Source: Vulcanimicrobiota bacterium (GTDB lineage Bacteria; Vulcanimicrobiota; Vulcanimicrobiia; Vulcanimicrobiales; Vulcanimicrobiaceae). Taken from it: a stretch of DNA of 64,000 nt. The DNA lies in NCBI GenBank assembly GCA_027306785.1, contig DAHUZB010000028.1, positions 62,001 through 126,000 of the forward strand, given 5' to 3'. Below the pieces are notes generated by a model. The model had not been told where the DNA came from. It saw only the letters and a program-made list of their open reading frames with translations, and did not search any database. Of this stretch, positions 53,907-61,720 are shown in pieces (the stretch's first letter is position 1; each line of letters starts with the position of its first letter). The translations under genes and the position numbers were made by a program.

Positions 53907-54632
53907 CTATTTAGCGAACGCGGCCGCGATGAGTGCCGGAACGAGCAGGAGGGTGATGCCCGCAAGCCACGCTGAGGTCTTGTTCGCGCGGCCGATCGTC
54001 GAGACCGCGGTCGCGGTCAGGAAGACCGCCCAGAGCGCGAACGGGGAGACCGCTCCGAGAAACGCGGAGAGCTTGACGCTGCTCGCCGGGACGAGGAGCG
54101 CGAGCGACGGGAGCGCCTGCTGCACCGACTGCATGGTATCGAAGCTTGCCGCGCCGCGCGCCAACACGATGACGGCGAGCACGACGCTGCCCAGACCCGA
54201 GGTGACGAGCGTGATGTTGCACGCGGCCGCCCAGTATTTGCCGAACGTCCCCTCGCCGCGGCCGATCTTGTCGAACACGAGCATGACCACCGCGGAGATG
54301 AGCGCGGCGAACGGCACGCCGAGCATCACGAATACCCAGGTGAAAGAGATGCCCTTTTCCTGCATCGCCATGATCTGCTGCTGCTGCTGCTGGCTCATCG
54401 CCGCGATCTGCGGATTGGTCGCCGCCTCATGGGCAAAGGTGGACGGGACGACGTGCTGATACGCCGGAACCATAAGGAACGCGCTGAGAGCGCCGAGCAC
54501 GATCGCGACGGCCAGGGGAAGGCCCCAGGTCGGGACGACGCGGATCGCGGCGAACGCTTCTTTGGGGGCAATGATCGTATCGAGCATCGTCTTTACGGCG
54601 TTTGCCTTCGATGCTTCGGGCTCGGCAACCAT
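53907..54632 (-). CDS. YIP1-family membrane protein
   Basis: The 241-residue protein has about five membrane helices: 'WGLPLAVAIVLGALSAFLMV', 'FVMLGVPFAALISAVVMLVF', 'VTSGLGSVVLAVIVLARGAA', 'SAFLGAVSPFALWAVFLTAT', 'TSAWLAGITLLLVPALIAAA'. A Gln tract ('MSQQQQQQIMAM') lies in the first loop. Bacterial YIP1-type proteins are often placed with ABC transporters; their role is unknown. AAAGGGTG lies five bases before the ATG at 54632. It opens the efflux operon. Confidence 0.8.
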   Translation of the reverse strand: MVAEPEASKANAVKTMLDTIIAPKEAFAAIRVVPTWGLPLAVAIVLGALSAFLMVPAYQHVVPSTFAHEAATNPQIAAMSQQQQQQIMAMQEKGISFTWVFVMLGVPFAALISAVVMLVFDKIGRGEGTFGKYWAAACNITLVTSGLGSVVLAVIVLARGAASFDTMQSVQQALPSLALLVPASSVKLSAFLGAVSPFALWAVFLTATAVSTIGRANKTSAWLAGITLLLVPALIAAAFAK

Positions 54633-54667
54633 CGAGACACCCTTTCAACTGGAAAGCGATAACTGAA

Positions 54668-54689
54668 ACTACTCTTGACAAAGAGTAGT
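54668..54689 (-). promoter_or_regulatory. 9-bp dyad at the head of the efflux operon
   Basis: ACTACTCTT-GACA-AAGAGTAGT is a perfect inverted repeat (54668-54676, 54681-54689) 36 bp before the YIP1 start. It covers the stop codon of the small gene upstream. It could be a repressor operator or a weak terminator between the two genes. Confidence 0.5.
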
Positions 54690-54998
54690 CGTGTTCGGCC
54701 GCTTTTGTTTCAACGGGCGGTGCGGCCTGCCTGACCGGGGCCGACGACCCGGTTCGGAGCGCAGCAGTGCATCGACCGGGAGCCGGCGCTCGATGACGGC
54801 GCGCACCCGCTCGAGGCGGGCCTCTCGCAGTTCGAGCATCCGTAACTGCAGCAGCGTGCGAGCCCGTCGGATCGCCCGTGCCGAGTAGAGTGAAGGGTCG
54901 AGGCGACAGGGATTATGCGGCTCAATAGTGACTCCGGTCAATAAAAACGAGAGGGCGAGCGAGGTCAGGGCGACCCGGGCGCGGTATCCGTCGATCAT
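54669..54998 (-). CDS. Small membrane-anchored or secreted helical protein, 109 residues
   Basis: The start has an excellent ribosome site (GGAGG, 6-nt spacer). The N-terminus 'RARVALTSLALSFLLTGVTI' is a signal or membrane segment. The following region 'ARAIRRARTLLQLRMLELRE' and 'ARLERVRAVIERRLPVDALL' is a charged helix pair, followed by an Arg- and Pro-rich tail. It vaguely recalls small periplasmic helical stress proteins of the Spy/CpxP kind, without their motif. It lies just upstream of the YIP1-efflux operon and divergent from RNase J. Confidence 0.6.
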   Translation of the reverse strand: MIDGYRARVALTSLALSFLLTGVTIEPHNPCRLDPSLYSARAIRRARTLLQLRMLELREARLERVRAVIERRLPVDALLRSEPGRRPRSGRPHRPLKQKRPNTTTLCQE

Positions 54999-55009
54999 AT
55001 GTATCCTCC

Positions 55010-55031
55010 GGGACGGCCTTCACGCCGTCCC
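55010..55031 (+). promoter_or_regulatory. Hairpin in the RNase J leader
   Basis: GGGACGGC (55010-55017) pairs with GCCGTCCC (55024-55031) across CTTCAC, 25 nt before the RNase J start and 12 nt before the divergent small gene's start. Confidence 0.4.
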
Positions 55032-55055
55032 TGCCCCATGTAAAGCGGCCTTTTG

Positions 55056-56750
55056 GTGAATTCCGATACCTTCGTGCTCCCGGCGCCCCCCAAAGAACCG
55101 TTCGTCCGCGTCGTGCCGCTCGGCGGCTGCGGCGAGATCGGGCGCAACATGACCGTCGTCGAGACGAACGACGATCTGGTGGTGGTCGATTGCGGATTGA
55201 TGTTCCCCGACGCGGAGATGTTCGGGGTGGACGTCGTCATCAACGACTTCACCTACGTTCGCGAGCGCGCGCACAAGCTGCGCGCCGTGCTCGTCACCCA
55301 CGGGCACGAAGACCACATCGGCGGCATTCCGTATTTTCTCAAAGCCTTTCCGCAGACGCCGGTCGTCGGCACCGCGCTCTCGATCGCGCTGATCAAGGCG
55401 AAGTCGCGCGAACACAAATTCGGCGAGATCGAATTCGTGACGGTCGAGCCCGGTGACCGCGTGCGCTACGGCGCGATCGAGACCGAGTTCATCCACATCA
55501 ATCACTCGGTCGCGGGCGCCTGTTCGCTCGCGCTGCGCACGCCGGTCGGCACGATCTTCCACACCGGCGATTTCAAGTTCGACCAGACGCCGATCGACAA
55601 CAAACCCGCGGATTTCGCGCGCATCGCGCGCATCGGTGACGAAGGCGTGCTCTGCATGCTCGCCGATTCGACCAACGCGGAGCGCCCCGGACACACCCTC
55701 TCCGAGCGTATCGTCGGCGAGGCCTTCACCGCGATCTTCCAGCGCGCGAAAGGACGTATCGTCGTCGCCTCGTTCGCATCCAACGTGCCGCGCCTCCAGC
55801 AGGCCGTCGATCACGCGGTGCGATTCGGACGCAAGGTCGCCTTTCTCGGGCGCTCGCTGCAGAACGTGGTGCACTTCTCGAGCGAGCTCGGCTACCTGCG
55901 GATTCCGCCGGGTACCGTCATCAAGATCGAAGACGTGGAGAGCTATCCGCCCGAGCAGGTGGTCGTGCTCACGACCGGTTCGCAGGGCGAACCGATGAGC
56001 GGTCTCGCGCGCATGTCGGTGCGCGATCACAAAAAGTTCAAGATCGTTCCCGGCGACACGATCGTCATCTCGGCGACCCCGATTCCGGGCAACGAGAAGA
56101 GCGTCTACAAGACGATCAACAACCTCTACAAGCTCGGCGCGACGGTGATCCACGGCACCGACGGTCGCTCGCACGTTTCCGGGCATGCATCGCAAGAAGA
56201 GCTGCTTCTGATGCTCAACCTGGTGCGACCCGAATTCTTCGTGCCGGTGCACGGCGAGTATCGCATGCTCGTGCAGCACGGTCGACTCGCGGTGCAGACC
56301 GGCGTGGAGAGCGAGAACGTCTTCGTGGTGGAGAACGGGGACGTGCTCGAGTTTACGGCCGAGTACGGCGATAAAGTCGGGAAGACGTACGGCGGCAACG
56401 TGCTCGTCGACGGATCCGATATCGGCGGCGTCGGCGAAGCGGTGCTGCGCGATCGCAAGGCGCTTTCGAACGACGGCGTGATGATGGTCGTCGTCGCGAT
56501 CGACGCCGAGGAGGCCCGCGTGATCGGCGATCCCGATCTGATTTCAAAGGGCGTCTTCTACATTCCCGAATCCGGCGAGATCATCGAGGAACTGCGGGCC
56601 ACGCTGCGCGCGGCGCTCAACGAAGTCTCGGTCGAGGCGCTACGCGACGTCAATAGCGTGCGCGAGCACATCCGCAACACGCTCTCGCGCGCGGTGCACG
56701 CGAAGACCAAGCGCCGTCCGGTCATCGTTCCGGTCGTGATGGAAGTCTAA
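55056..56750 (+). CDS. rnj: Ribonuclease J
   Basis: The 564-residue metallo-beta-lactamase/beta-CASP enzyme performs 5'-exonucleolytic and endonucleolytic RNA processing. The metal site 'LVTHGHEDHIGGIPYFLKAF' is intact, with 'TIFHTGDFKFDQTP' and 'ADSTNAERPGHTLSE'. beta-CASP motifs include 'VVLTTGSQGEPMSGLARM' and 'HGTDGRSHVSGHASQEEL' (motif C), and 'VHGEYRMLVQHGRLA' follows. The C-terminal domain is present. Starts are weak: GTG at 55056 or TTG at 55053. A hairpin (55010-55031) lies in the leader. RNase J in a diderm points away from typical Proteobacteria. Confidence 0.95.
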   Translation: MNSDTFVLPAPPKEPFVRVVPLGGCGEIGRNMTVVETNDDLVVVDCGLMFPDAEMFGVDVVINDFTYVRERAHKLRAVLVTHGHEDHIGGIPYFLKAFPQTPVVGTALSIALIKAKSREHKFGEIEFVTVEPGDRVRYGAIETEFIHINHSVAGACSLALRTPVGTIFHTGDFKFDQTPIDNKPADFARIARIGDEGVLCMLADSTNAERPGHTLSERIVGEAFTAIFQRAKGRIVVASFASNVPRLQQAVDHAVRFGRKVAFLGRSLQNVVHFSSELGYLRIPPGTVIKIEDVESYPPEQVVVLTTGSQGEPMSGLARMSVRDHKKFKIVPGDTIVISATPIPGNEKSVYKTINNLYKLGATVIHGTDGRSHVSGHASQEELLLMLNLVRPEFFVPVHGEYRMLVQHGRLAVQTGVESENVFVVENGDVLEFTAEYGDKVGKTYGGNVLVDGSDIGGVGEAVLRDRKALSNDGVMMVVVAIDAEEARVIGDPDLISKGVFYIPESGEIIEELRATLRAALNEVSVEALRDVNSVREHIRNTLSRAVHAKTKRRPVIVPVVMEV

Positions 56751-56757
56751 CTCGGCG

Positions 56758-57600
56758 TTGTTCGGGATCGTCTGCAGTTTGATTGCGGCGGTCGCGTACG
56801 GCGCCGCCGATTTCTGCGGCGGCCTGGCGTCGCGCCGCACCGCGATCCTCGCGGTCGTCGTGCTCTCGCAGCTGGCGGGACTCGTCGTCCTGCTCGTGGT
56901 GCGCCCCTTCATTCCCGCGCACGCGGTGCTCTCCGATGAGCTCTGGGGCGCGCTCGCGGGCATCTGCGGCGGCATCGGCATCGCGCTGCTCTACCATGCG
57001 CTTGCGATCGGGAAGATGGGGGTGGTCTCGCCGATCACCGCGGTGCTCGCCGCCGCCGTTCCGCTCGTGGTCGGCGTCGTGCGCGGCGAGCACCTCACCC
57101 CGCTGCAAGCGCTCGGGATCGGGATCGCGCTCGTCGCGATCGTGCTGATCTCGGTCTCCACCGAGGAGAGCGGTACGCGCGAGATCGCGACCGCGGGCGT
57201 GCGCGAAGCGATTCTCTCCGGGCTCGTGCTCGGCGCGTTCTACGTGTTTCTCGCGCTGCCGCATCGACGTGCCGGCCTCGATCCGCTGCTCGCGGCGCGT
57301 GCGGCCTCGGTGATGATGCTTGCGCTCGTCGCGTTCGCCGCGCGCACGACCCTTCGTCCGCAGCGCGCGAGTATCGGCTTGATCGTGCTCGGCGGGGTGC
57401 TCGATATGTCCGCGAATGCGCTCTACGTCGCGGCGGCGTATGCCGGATACATCTCGATCGCGGCGGTGCTCACCTCGCTCTATCCGGCGAGTACGGTCGT
57501 GCTCGCGCGCGTCGTGCTGCGCGAACGGCTGCAGCGATCTCAGTGGGCGGGGGTGTTGCTCGCGCTCGTCGGCGTCGGGCTGATCGCGGCACGCGTGTAG
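56758..57600 (+). CDS. EamA-family (DMT) transporter
   Basis: The 280-residue protein has ten membrane helices in two EamA repeats, such as 'GIVCSLIAAVAYGAADFCGG' and 'YISIAAVLTSLYPASTVVLA', with 'HALAIGKMGVVSPITAVLAA' in the first half. The second repeat ends 'RLQRSQWAGVLLALVGVGLI'. It exports a small metabolite, not named. The first possible start is a TTG at 56758: an in-frame stop just upstream rules out an earlier one. It follows RNase J after 7 nt. Its last 61 nt overlap the convergent glycosyltransferase gene. Confidence 0.85.
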   Translation: MFGIVCSLIAAVAYGAADFCGGLASRRTAILAVVVLSQLAGLVVLLVVRPFIPAHAVLSDELWGALAGICGGIGIALLYHALAIGKMGVVSPITAVLAAAVPLVVGVVRGEHLTPLQALGIGIALVAIVLISVSTEESGTREIATAGVREAILSGLVLGAFYVFLALPHRRAGLDPLLAARAASVMMLALVAFAARTTLRPQRASIGLIVLGGVLDMSANALYVAAAYAGYISIAAVLTSLYPASTVVLARVVLRERLQRSQWAGVLLALVGVGLIAARV

Positions 57601-58721
57601 GCGCGCAGCGTCGCTTCGGCCGCGCGCTCCCAGGTGTAGTCGCGGCGGATACGGGCGGCGAGTTCCGCGCGGCGCGGGGCATCCTCATCGAAGCGATCCC
57701 AGGCGCTGCGTACCGCGCGCTCGATCGAGAACGCATCGCACGGATCGCAGTAATAGGCGCCGTCCCGAAAATACTCGCTCTCGAAGGCGAGATTGCCGAC
57801 GACGACCGCGCGTTCGAGCAGCGCTGCTTCGAGCGAGGCGAGCCCCGGCGACTCGAAGAGGCTCGGCAGCACGTGCACGCGCGCGCCCGCGTACAGATGC
57901 TTCAATCGCGCGTGCGACATGAACGGATAGTAGTAGACCGGAGCGTTGCGCGTGCTCGCGATCGCGCGCATGCGCGCGAATATCTCCGCATCGGTCGCCT
58001 CCCCGACGAAGACGAGCGGAAGATCGAGGCGCTTGAGCGCGAGCGCGACGAAATCTTGCTGCTTGCGCGCATCGAAGCGGGCGCTCATCAGCACGTAAGG
58101 CCGTGCGCGCAATTCGTCGGGAAGTTCGAGCGGATCGGCATCGGCGAAATCGCGTGCGTCGACCGCGTTCGGGACCACGCCGTACGCGGCGTAGTCGCCG
58201 AGAAAGGTGAAGATCGCGGAGAGCTCCATCCACGAATTCGGGAGAATCAGATCGACGTGTTCGAGGACCGCGCGGCATTCGGCCGTGAACGGATGCGGCG
58301 CGAAGGCCGCGAGCGTGCGGCCGTCGAGCGTAAAGTCGAGCGCCCGCGAAGCGATCGCGCGCAGATCGTTCGCTGCGCTCGCCGGGTCGAGATGCGTCGC
58401 GTCGGGATAGCGGGAGAAAAGCCAGCGGCGCGCCGCGTCCATCCAGCGTAGAAGATGGTGCGGCGCCCAGATCGGCGAGAACGCGATCGGCACGCGGCCG
58501 CGCAGCGGCGCAAGCCGTTCGAGCTGCGGCATCAGCATGTGCGGCACGTGCAGGCTCGTCCATAGATGCACGACGTCGTAGTCGGCGCTCGCGCTTTCGG
58601 CGGGACCGACATCGACGACGACGCCGAGGGCACGGAGCGCCTCGGCGGTTTTGGTCATCTGCACGACGTCGCCGCCGAAGATGCGGTCGGCGTCGCTGCG
58701 GGGGACGAAGAGTGCGCGCAT
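57540..58721 (-). CDS. GT4-type glycosyltransferase
   Basis: The 393-residue enzyme follows the GT-B fold: 'MRALFVPRSDADRIFGGDVV' at the N-terminus, 'PNSWMELSAIFTFLGDY' and 'PNAVDARDFADADPLELPDE' in the middle, and the nucleotide-sugar E-x7-E region 'FESPGLASLEAALLERAVVV' at the C-terminus. It transfers a sugar to lipid, protein or polysaccharide. The last 16 residues ('ISPTPTSASNTPAH' and neighbours) lie in the overlap with the EamA gene. The start has no strong SD. Confidence 0.85.
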   Translation of the reverse strand: MRALFVPRSDADRIFGGDVVQMTKTAEALRALGVVVDVGPAESASADYDVVHLWTSLHVPHMLMPQLERLAPLRGRVPIAFSPIWAPHHLLRWMDAARRWLFSRYPDATHLDPASAANDLRAIASRALDFTLDGRTLAAFAPHPFTAECRAVLEHVDLILPNSWMELSAIFTFLGDYAAYGVVPNAVDARDFADADPLELPDELRARPYVLMSARFDARKQQDFVALALKRLDLPLVFVGEATDAEIFARMRAIASTRNAPVYYYPFMSHARLKHLYAGARVHVLPSLFESPGLASLEAALLERAVVVGNLAFESEYFRDGAYYCDPCDAFSIERAVRSAWDRFDEDAPRRAELAARIRRDYTWERAAEATLRAYTRAAISPTPTSASNTPAH

Positions 58722-58740
58722 GCTGCGCGTTGCTTCGCAG

Positions 58741-59616
58741 TTAGGCGTTGCGAATCTTCGAGAGTTGGACCGCGTGGGTGAAGCGCGCGATCTCCTCGCG
58801 CGAGTAGCCGTCGATCTCGAGGAAGGCGACGCCGTAGACTTCGCGGTCGCGCACCGGCTGGAAGCGCGTGACGACGCGTCCGCGCAGGCGCATCTCTTCG
58901 AACGGACGGCGCAGATCGGGGCGGCCGGTGCGGCGCGGCGACGAACCGGATATGTCGAGGACCGCGGTCTCTTCGGGGTAGGCCTCGAGCACGCTCGAGG
59001 GCAGCGTGAAGCGCATCTCCACGAGCGCGCCGATCGGTAGCGGCTGCCCGCAGTTCATGCGCACGCCGGTGCTCGAGATGTCGCCGATACGCGCCTCGCT
59101 CCAGTCGTCGCCCTCTTTGCGATACCGCACCGGGAAGGCGCTGAGCGCGCGGTAGCTGCCGCGGCGTTCGCGATCGGTCGTAGGCAGCGCGTCGATCGCG
59201 CGCTGGATCGAGCGCGAGGCGGCGGCGCGGCGTTCGAGCTCGCGAATCGCGCGCGCGAGCGCGTCGACCTGCGCCTCACCCATCACGTCGAAGGTGAGGA
59301 AGTACTCGAAGCGGGCGCCGGCCGAGGCGTTGCGGCGCGCCTCGACCCGTGCGTTGACGGTCATCGTCGTGCCGCCGAGCCCGAGATCGAACTCGACCTC
59401 GGTCCCGCGCTCCATGAGCACGAGCGAACGAATCTTGGCGCCGCGACCTGTTACCTCCATCAGCGTGCCGTAGACGGGCGCAGGCAGGCGCCGCACGCTC
59501 ATGACGACCGGCATCTCGAGCGAGTGTCCGTGGGTGGGCATCTGCGCCGGAGCCGCCGCGGGTGTGGGAGCGGCGGCCGTCGAGGTCGTGTTCGAGCGTT
59601 TAGGAATCCAGGTCAT
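58741..59616 (-). CDS. Double-PilZ protein with degenerate first domain
   Basis: The 291-residue protein is a tandem of two PilZ folds. The second domain has the c-di-GMP motif: Arg152-x3-Arg156 ('RRGSYR') and Asp179-x-Ser-x-x-Gly184 ('GDISSTGVRM'). The first domain (about residues 28-125) keeps the fold ('PAPVYGTLMEVTGRGAKIRS') but lacks both motifs. The start is preceded by GGAGGGG. It is downstream of its paralog by 21 nt and co-transcribed. Confidence 0.88.
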   Translation of the reverse strand: MTWIPKRSNTTSTAAAPTPAAAPAQMPTHGHSLEMPVVMSVRRLPAPVYGTLMEVTGRGAKIRSLVLMERGTEVEFDLGLGGTTMTVNARVEARRNASAGARFEYFLTFDVMGEAQVDALARAIRELERRAAASRSIQRAIDALPTTDRERRGSYRALSAFPVRYRKEGDDWSEARIGDISSTGVRMNCGQPLPIGALVEMRFTLPSSVLEAYPEETAVLDISGSSPRRTGRPDLRRPFEEMRLRGRVVTRFQPVRDREVYGVAFLEIDGYSREEIARFTHAVQLSKIRNA

Positions 59617-59637
59617 TGTCGTCCCCTCCGAGGGATG

Positions 59638-60510
59638 TTATTCAGATCGCAGCCGTGCGAGCTGGACGGCGTGCGTGAATCGAGCGATCTCCTCACGCTG
59701 ATAGCCGTCGATATCGGTGAACTGTACGCCGAAGACTTCGCGCCCGCGGGTGGGCTGGAAGCGTGAGACGACACGACCCGAGATCGTCATTTCTTCGAAT
59801 GGGCGGCGGTTGTCGGGAATGCGCACCTGGCGCGGCCCGAACGGGGTGATCTCCGTCCGCTGCGAGGCGGGCGGAAAGACGGCGAGCACGCTGTTGGGCA
59901 GGGCGAAGCGTAGCTCGACGTGCGTGCCGAGCGCGATCGGTTCCTGACACATCAGGCGCAGCCCGCCGGTTGAGATGTCGTTGGCCTCGGCGACGATCGA
60001 GGGCTTGCCGGGCAGCCGATAGCGGACCGGGAACGCGACCATCGTGCGCACGCTGCCGCGTCGCTGCTTGCTCTTCGGCGTCGGCGCAGCCGCCCGTGCC
60101 GGTTCCTTGGACTCGGCGCGCGTGAGCGCTTCGCGGCGCTGCATCTCGTGGATCTCGCGGGCCAGCGCCGCGCGCTCGGTGTTGCTCATGCGCGAGAAGT
60201 TGACGCCGTACTCGTAGCCGCCCGCGTTCGGTGGGGTGGCACGCGTCACGATGCGTCCTTTGAGCGGCATCGGTGCCGCGCCCGGACGCGAGCGCAGTTC
60301 GAAGTTCACGTCGCGGTCGCGCTCGATGAGGATCAGCGAGCGCAGCCGGCAGCCGGTCTCCGAGATGTTGATCAAGGTCCCGTACACGGGCGCGGGAAGA
60401 CCGCTCACCTCGATCGCGATCGGGAGTTCAATCGACTGCCGGTAGAAACGCCGCTGATTGCTCCGTTCTAAGCCTTGAACGGAGCGGCGCGAGACCCATA
60501 GCATCCTCAT
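59638..60510 (-). CDS. Double-PilZ protein with two intact motifs
   Basis: The 290-residue paralog has two PilZ domains, each with an Arg-x3-Arg and an Asn/Asp-x-Ser-x-x-Gly motif: Arg20-x3-Arg24 with 'NISETG' (48-53), and Arg151-x3-Arg155 with 'NDISTGG' (177-183). The end 'GYQREEIARFTHAVQLARLR' is shared with the neighbour. It should bind cyclic di-GMP and act on motility, adhesion or polysaccharide export. No diguanylate cyclase or target gene is adjacent. Confidence 0.9.
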   Translation of the reverse strand: MRMLWVSRRSVQGLERSNQRRFYRQSIELPIAIEVSGLPAPVYGTLINISETGCRLRSLILIERDRDVNFELRSRPGAAPMPLKGRIVTRATPPNAGGYEYGVNFSRMSNTERAALAREIHEMQRREALTRAESKEPARAAAPTPKSKQRRGSVRTMVAFPVRYRLPGKPSIVAEANDISTGGLRLMCQEPIALGTHVELRFALPNSVLAVFPPASQRTEITPFGPRQVRIPDNRRPFEEMTISGRVVSRFQPTRGREVFGVQFTDIDGYQREEIARFTHAVQLARLRSE

Positions 60511-60584
60511 GTAGAGATCGGCCCCCCCAATCAGGCTCCTTAACGAATCGCTTACGCGGGATGAGTTGAAGGTCCCGGGTTTAT

Positions 60585-60602
60585 CGAAACTTTACAGTTT
60601 CG
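60585..60602 (-). terminator. Small hairpin after isocitrate dehydrogenase
   Basis: CGAAACT (60585-60591) pairs with AGTTTCG (60596-60602) with a TTAC loop, six bases after the stop of the gene at 60608. A T tract is not evident, so it may be only a weak terminator. Confidence 0.4.
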
Positions 60603-60607
60603 ACTCG

Positions 60608-61684
60608 CTACAGCGTCGACCATACATCCAATTTGCGGCGTACTCCCTCGATGACCGCGTCGGTGAACTCGGTGGTTCCGGCGCTGCCGCCGAGATCGGC
60701 GGTCGCCGTGCCTTCGTGCACCGCTTCGAGCGCGGCCTCGTAAACGGCGCGCGAAGCGTTGGCCGCGCGGCGATCGTCGACGTACGAGAGCAGCGCGCCC
60801 GCCGCGAGGATCATCGCGAGCGGATTGGCGACGTTCTTTCCGAAGAGGCGTGGCGCGGTTCCGTGCGGCGCCTCGGCCATCACGACCGAGGGTTTGAGAT
60901 CGGCGTCGAACGAGAGCAGCACCGATTCGGCGCCGGCGATCGAACCGAAGAGCTGCATGACCAGGTCCGAGAGGCAGTCGCCGTCGCGATTGAGCGAGGG
61001 GATCACGAGCGGATGATCGCCCGCGTTCGAGAGGAGCAGCGCGTAGGTCGCATCGATCAACTGCGGCTCGTAGGGAACCTCCGGATGGCGCGCGGCGGCT
61101 GCGTCCATCTCTTCTTTGAGCATCCCTTCGTACACCGGGCTCACCGTGTACTTGGGTCCGCCGAAGACCTTGGCGCCCGTTTTCTTGGCGTGCTCGAAGG
61201 CGTACTCGGAGACGAAGCGGCAGACGCTGCGCGAGATGACCTCGGTGCGATAGGCGACCTCATCGACGCCTTCGCCCTCGCGCCACTCCTTGGCGCCGTA
61301 GGCGTCTCCCACGGCCATGCGCACGACCGAGATCGGCGCGTGGATGCCCGCGACCGGACGCACGCGCGGCAGTTTCCGGCCGGTGCGCACGATCACTTTG
61401 CCGTCGATCGCCTTGCGCAGGATCGCGTTCGGCGAGCCGACATCGCCTTTGATCTCGGGCGTGATCGTCGCCGCTTTGAGTCCGAGCTTGTGAACGAGCA
61501 TCGCGGCGGCTGCATCGTGCACCACCTGATTGTTCGTCGCCCGTCGGTTTTCGAGCGAGAGATCGTAGTGCTCGAACGCGAGATCGATGTCGATGACCGA
61601 TTTGTCGAGGACGCGCAGCGATTCGGCGAGCAGTTCTTGTCCGGTCTGGTCGCCTTCCAGAACGACGATCGTGGGATTAGGCAA
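60608..61684 (-). CDS. Isocitrate/isopropylmalate-family dehydrogenase, probable isocitrate dehydrogenase
   Basis: The protein has 358 residues from a TTG at 61684 with TAGGAG five bases before. The substrate set Ser84-x-Asn86-x3-Arg90 ('GSPNAILRK') and Arg100 have the same spacing as Ser113/Asn115/Arg119/Arg129 of E. coli isocitrate dehydrogenase. Isopropylmalate enzymes lack the Ser-x-Asn. Further marks are 'NRDGDCLSDLVMQLFGSIAG' and 'EAPHGTAPRLFGKNVANP'. Where NADP enzymes have Lys-Tyr and NAD enzymes Asp-Ile, this one has Arg-Leu, so coenzyme choice is open. It is divergent from ftsK. Confidence 0.85.
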   Translation of the reverse strand: MPNPTIVVLEGDQTGQELLAESLRVLDKSVIDIDLAFEHYDLSLENRRATNNQVVHDAAAAMLVHKLGLKAATITPEIKGDVGSPNAILRKAIDGKVIVRTGRKLPRVRPVAGIHAPISVVRMAVGDAYGAKEWREGEGVDEVAYRTEVISRSVCRFVSEYAFEHAKKTGAKVFGGPKYTVSPVYEGMLKEEMDAAAARHPEVPYEPQLIDATYALLLSNAGDHPLVIPSLNRDGDCLSDLVMQLFGSIAGAESVLLSFDADLKPSVVMAEAPHGTAPRLFGKNVANPLAMILAAGALLSYVDDRRAANASRAVYEAALEAVHEGTATADLGGSAGTTEFTDAVIEGVRRKLDVWSTL

Positions 61685-61720
61685 GTGAACTCCTAGTGTG
61701 ACGACGAAACGACAGTGACC

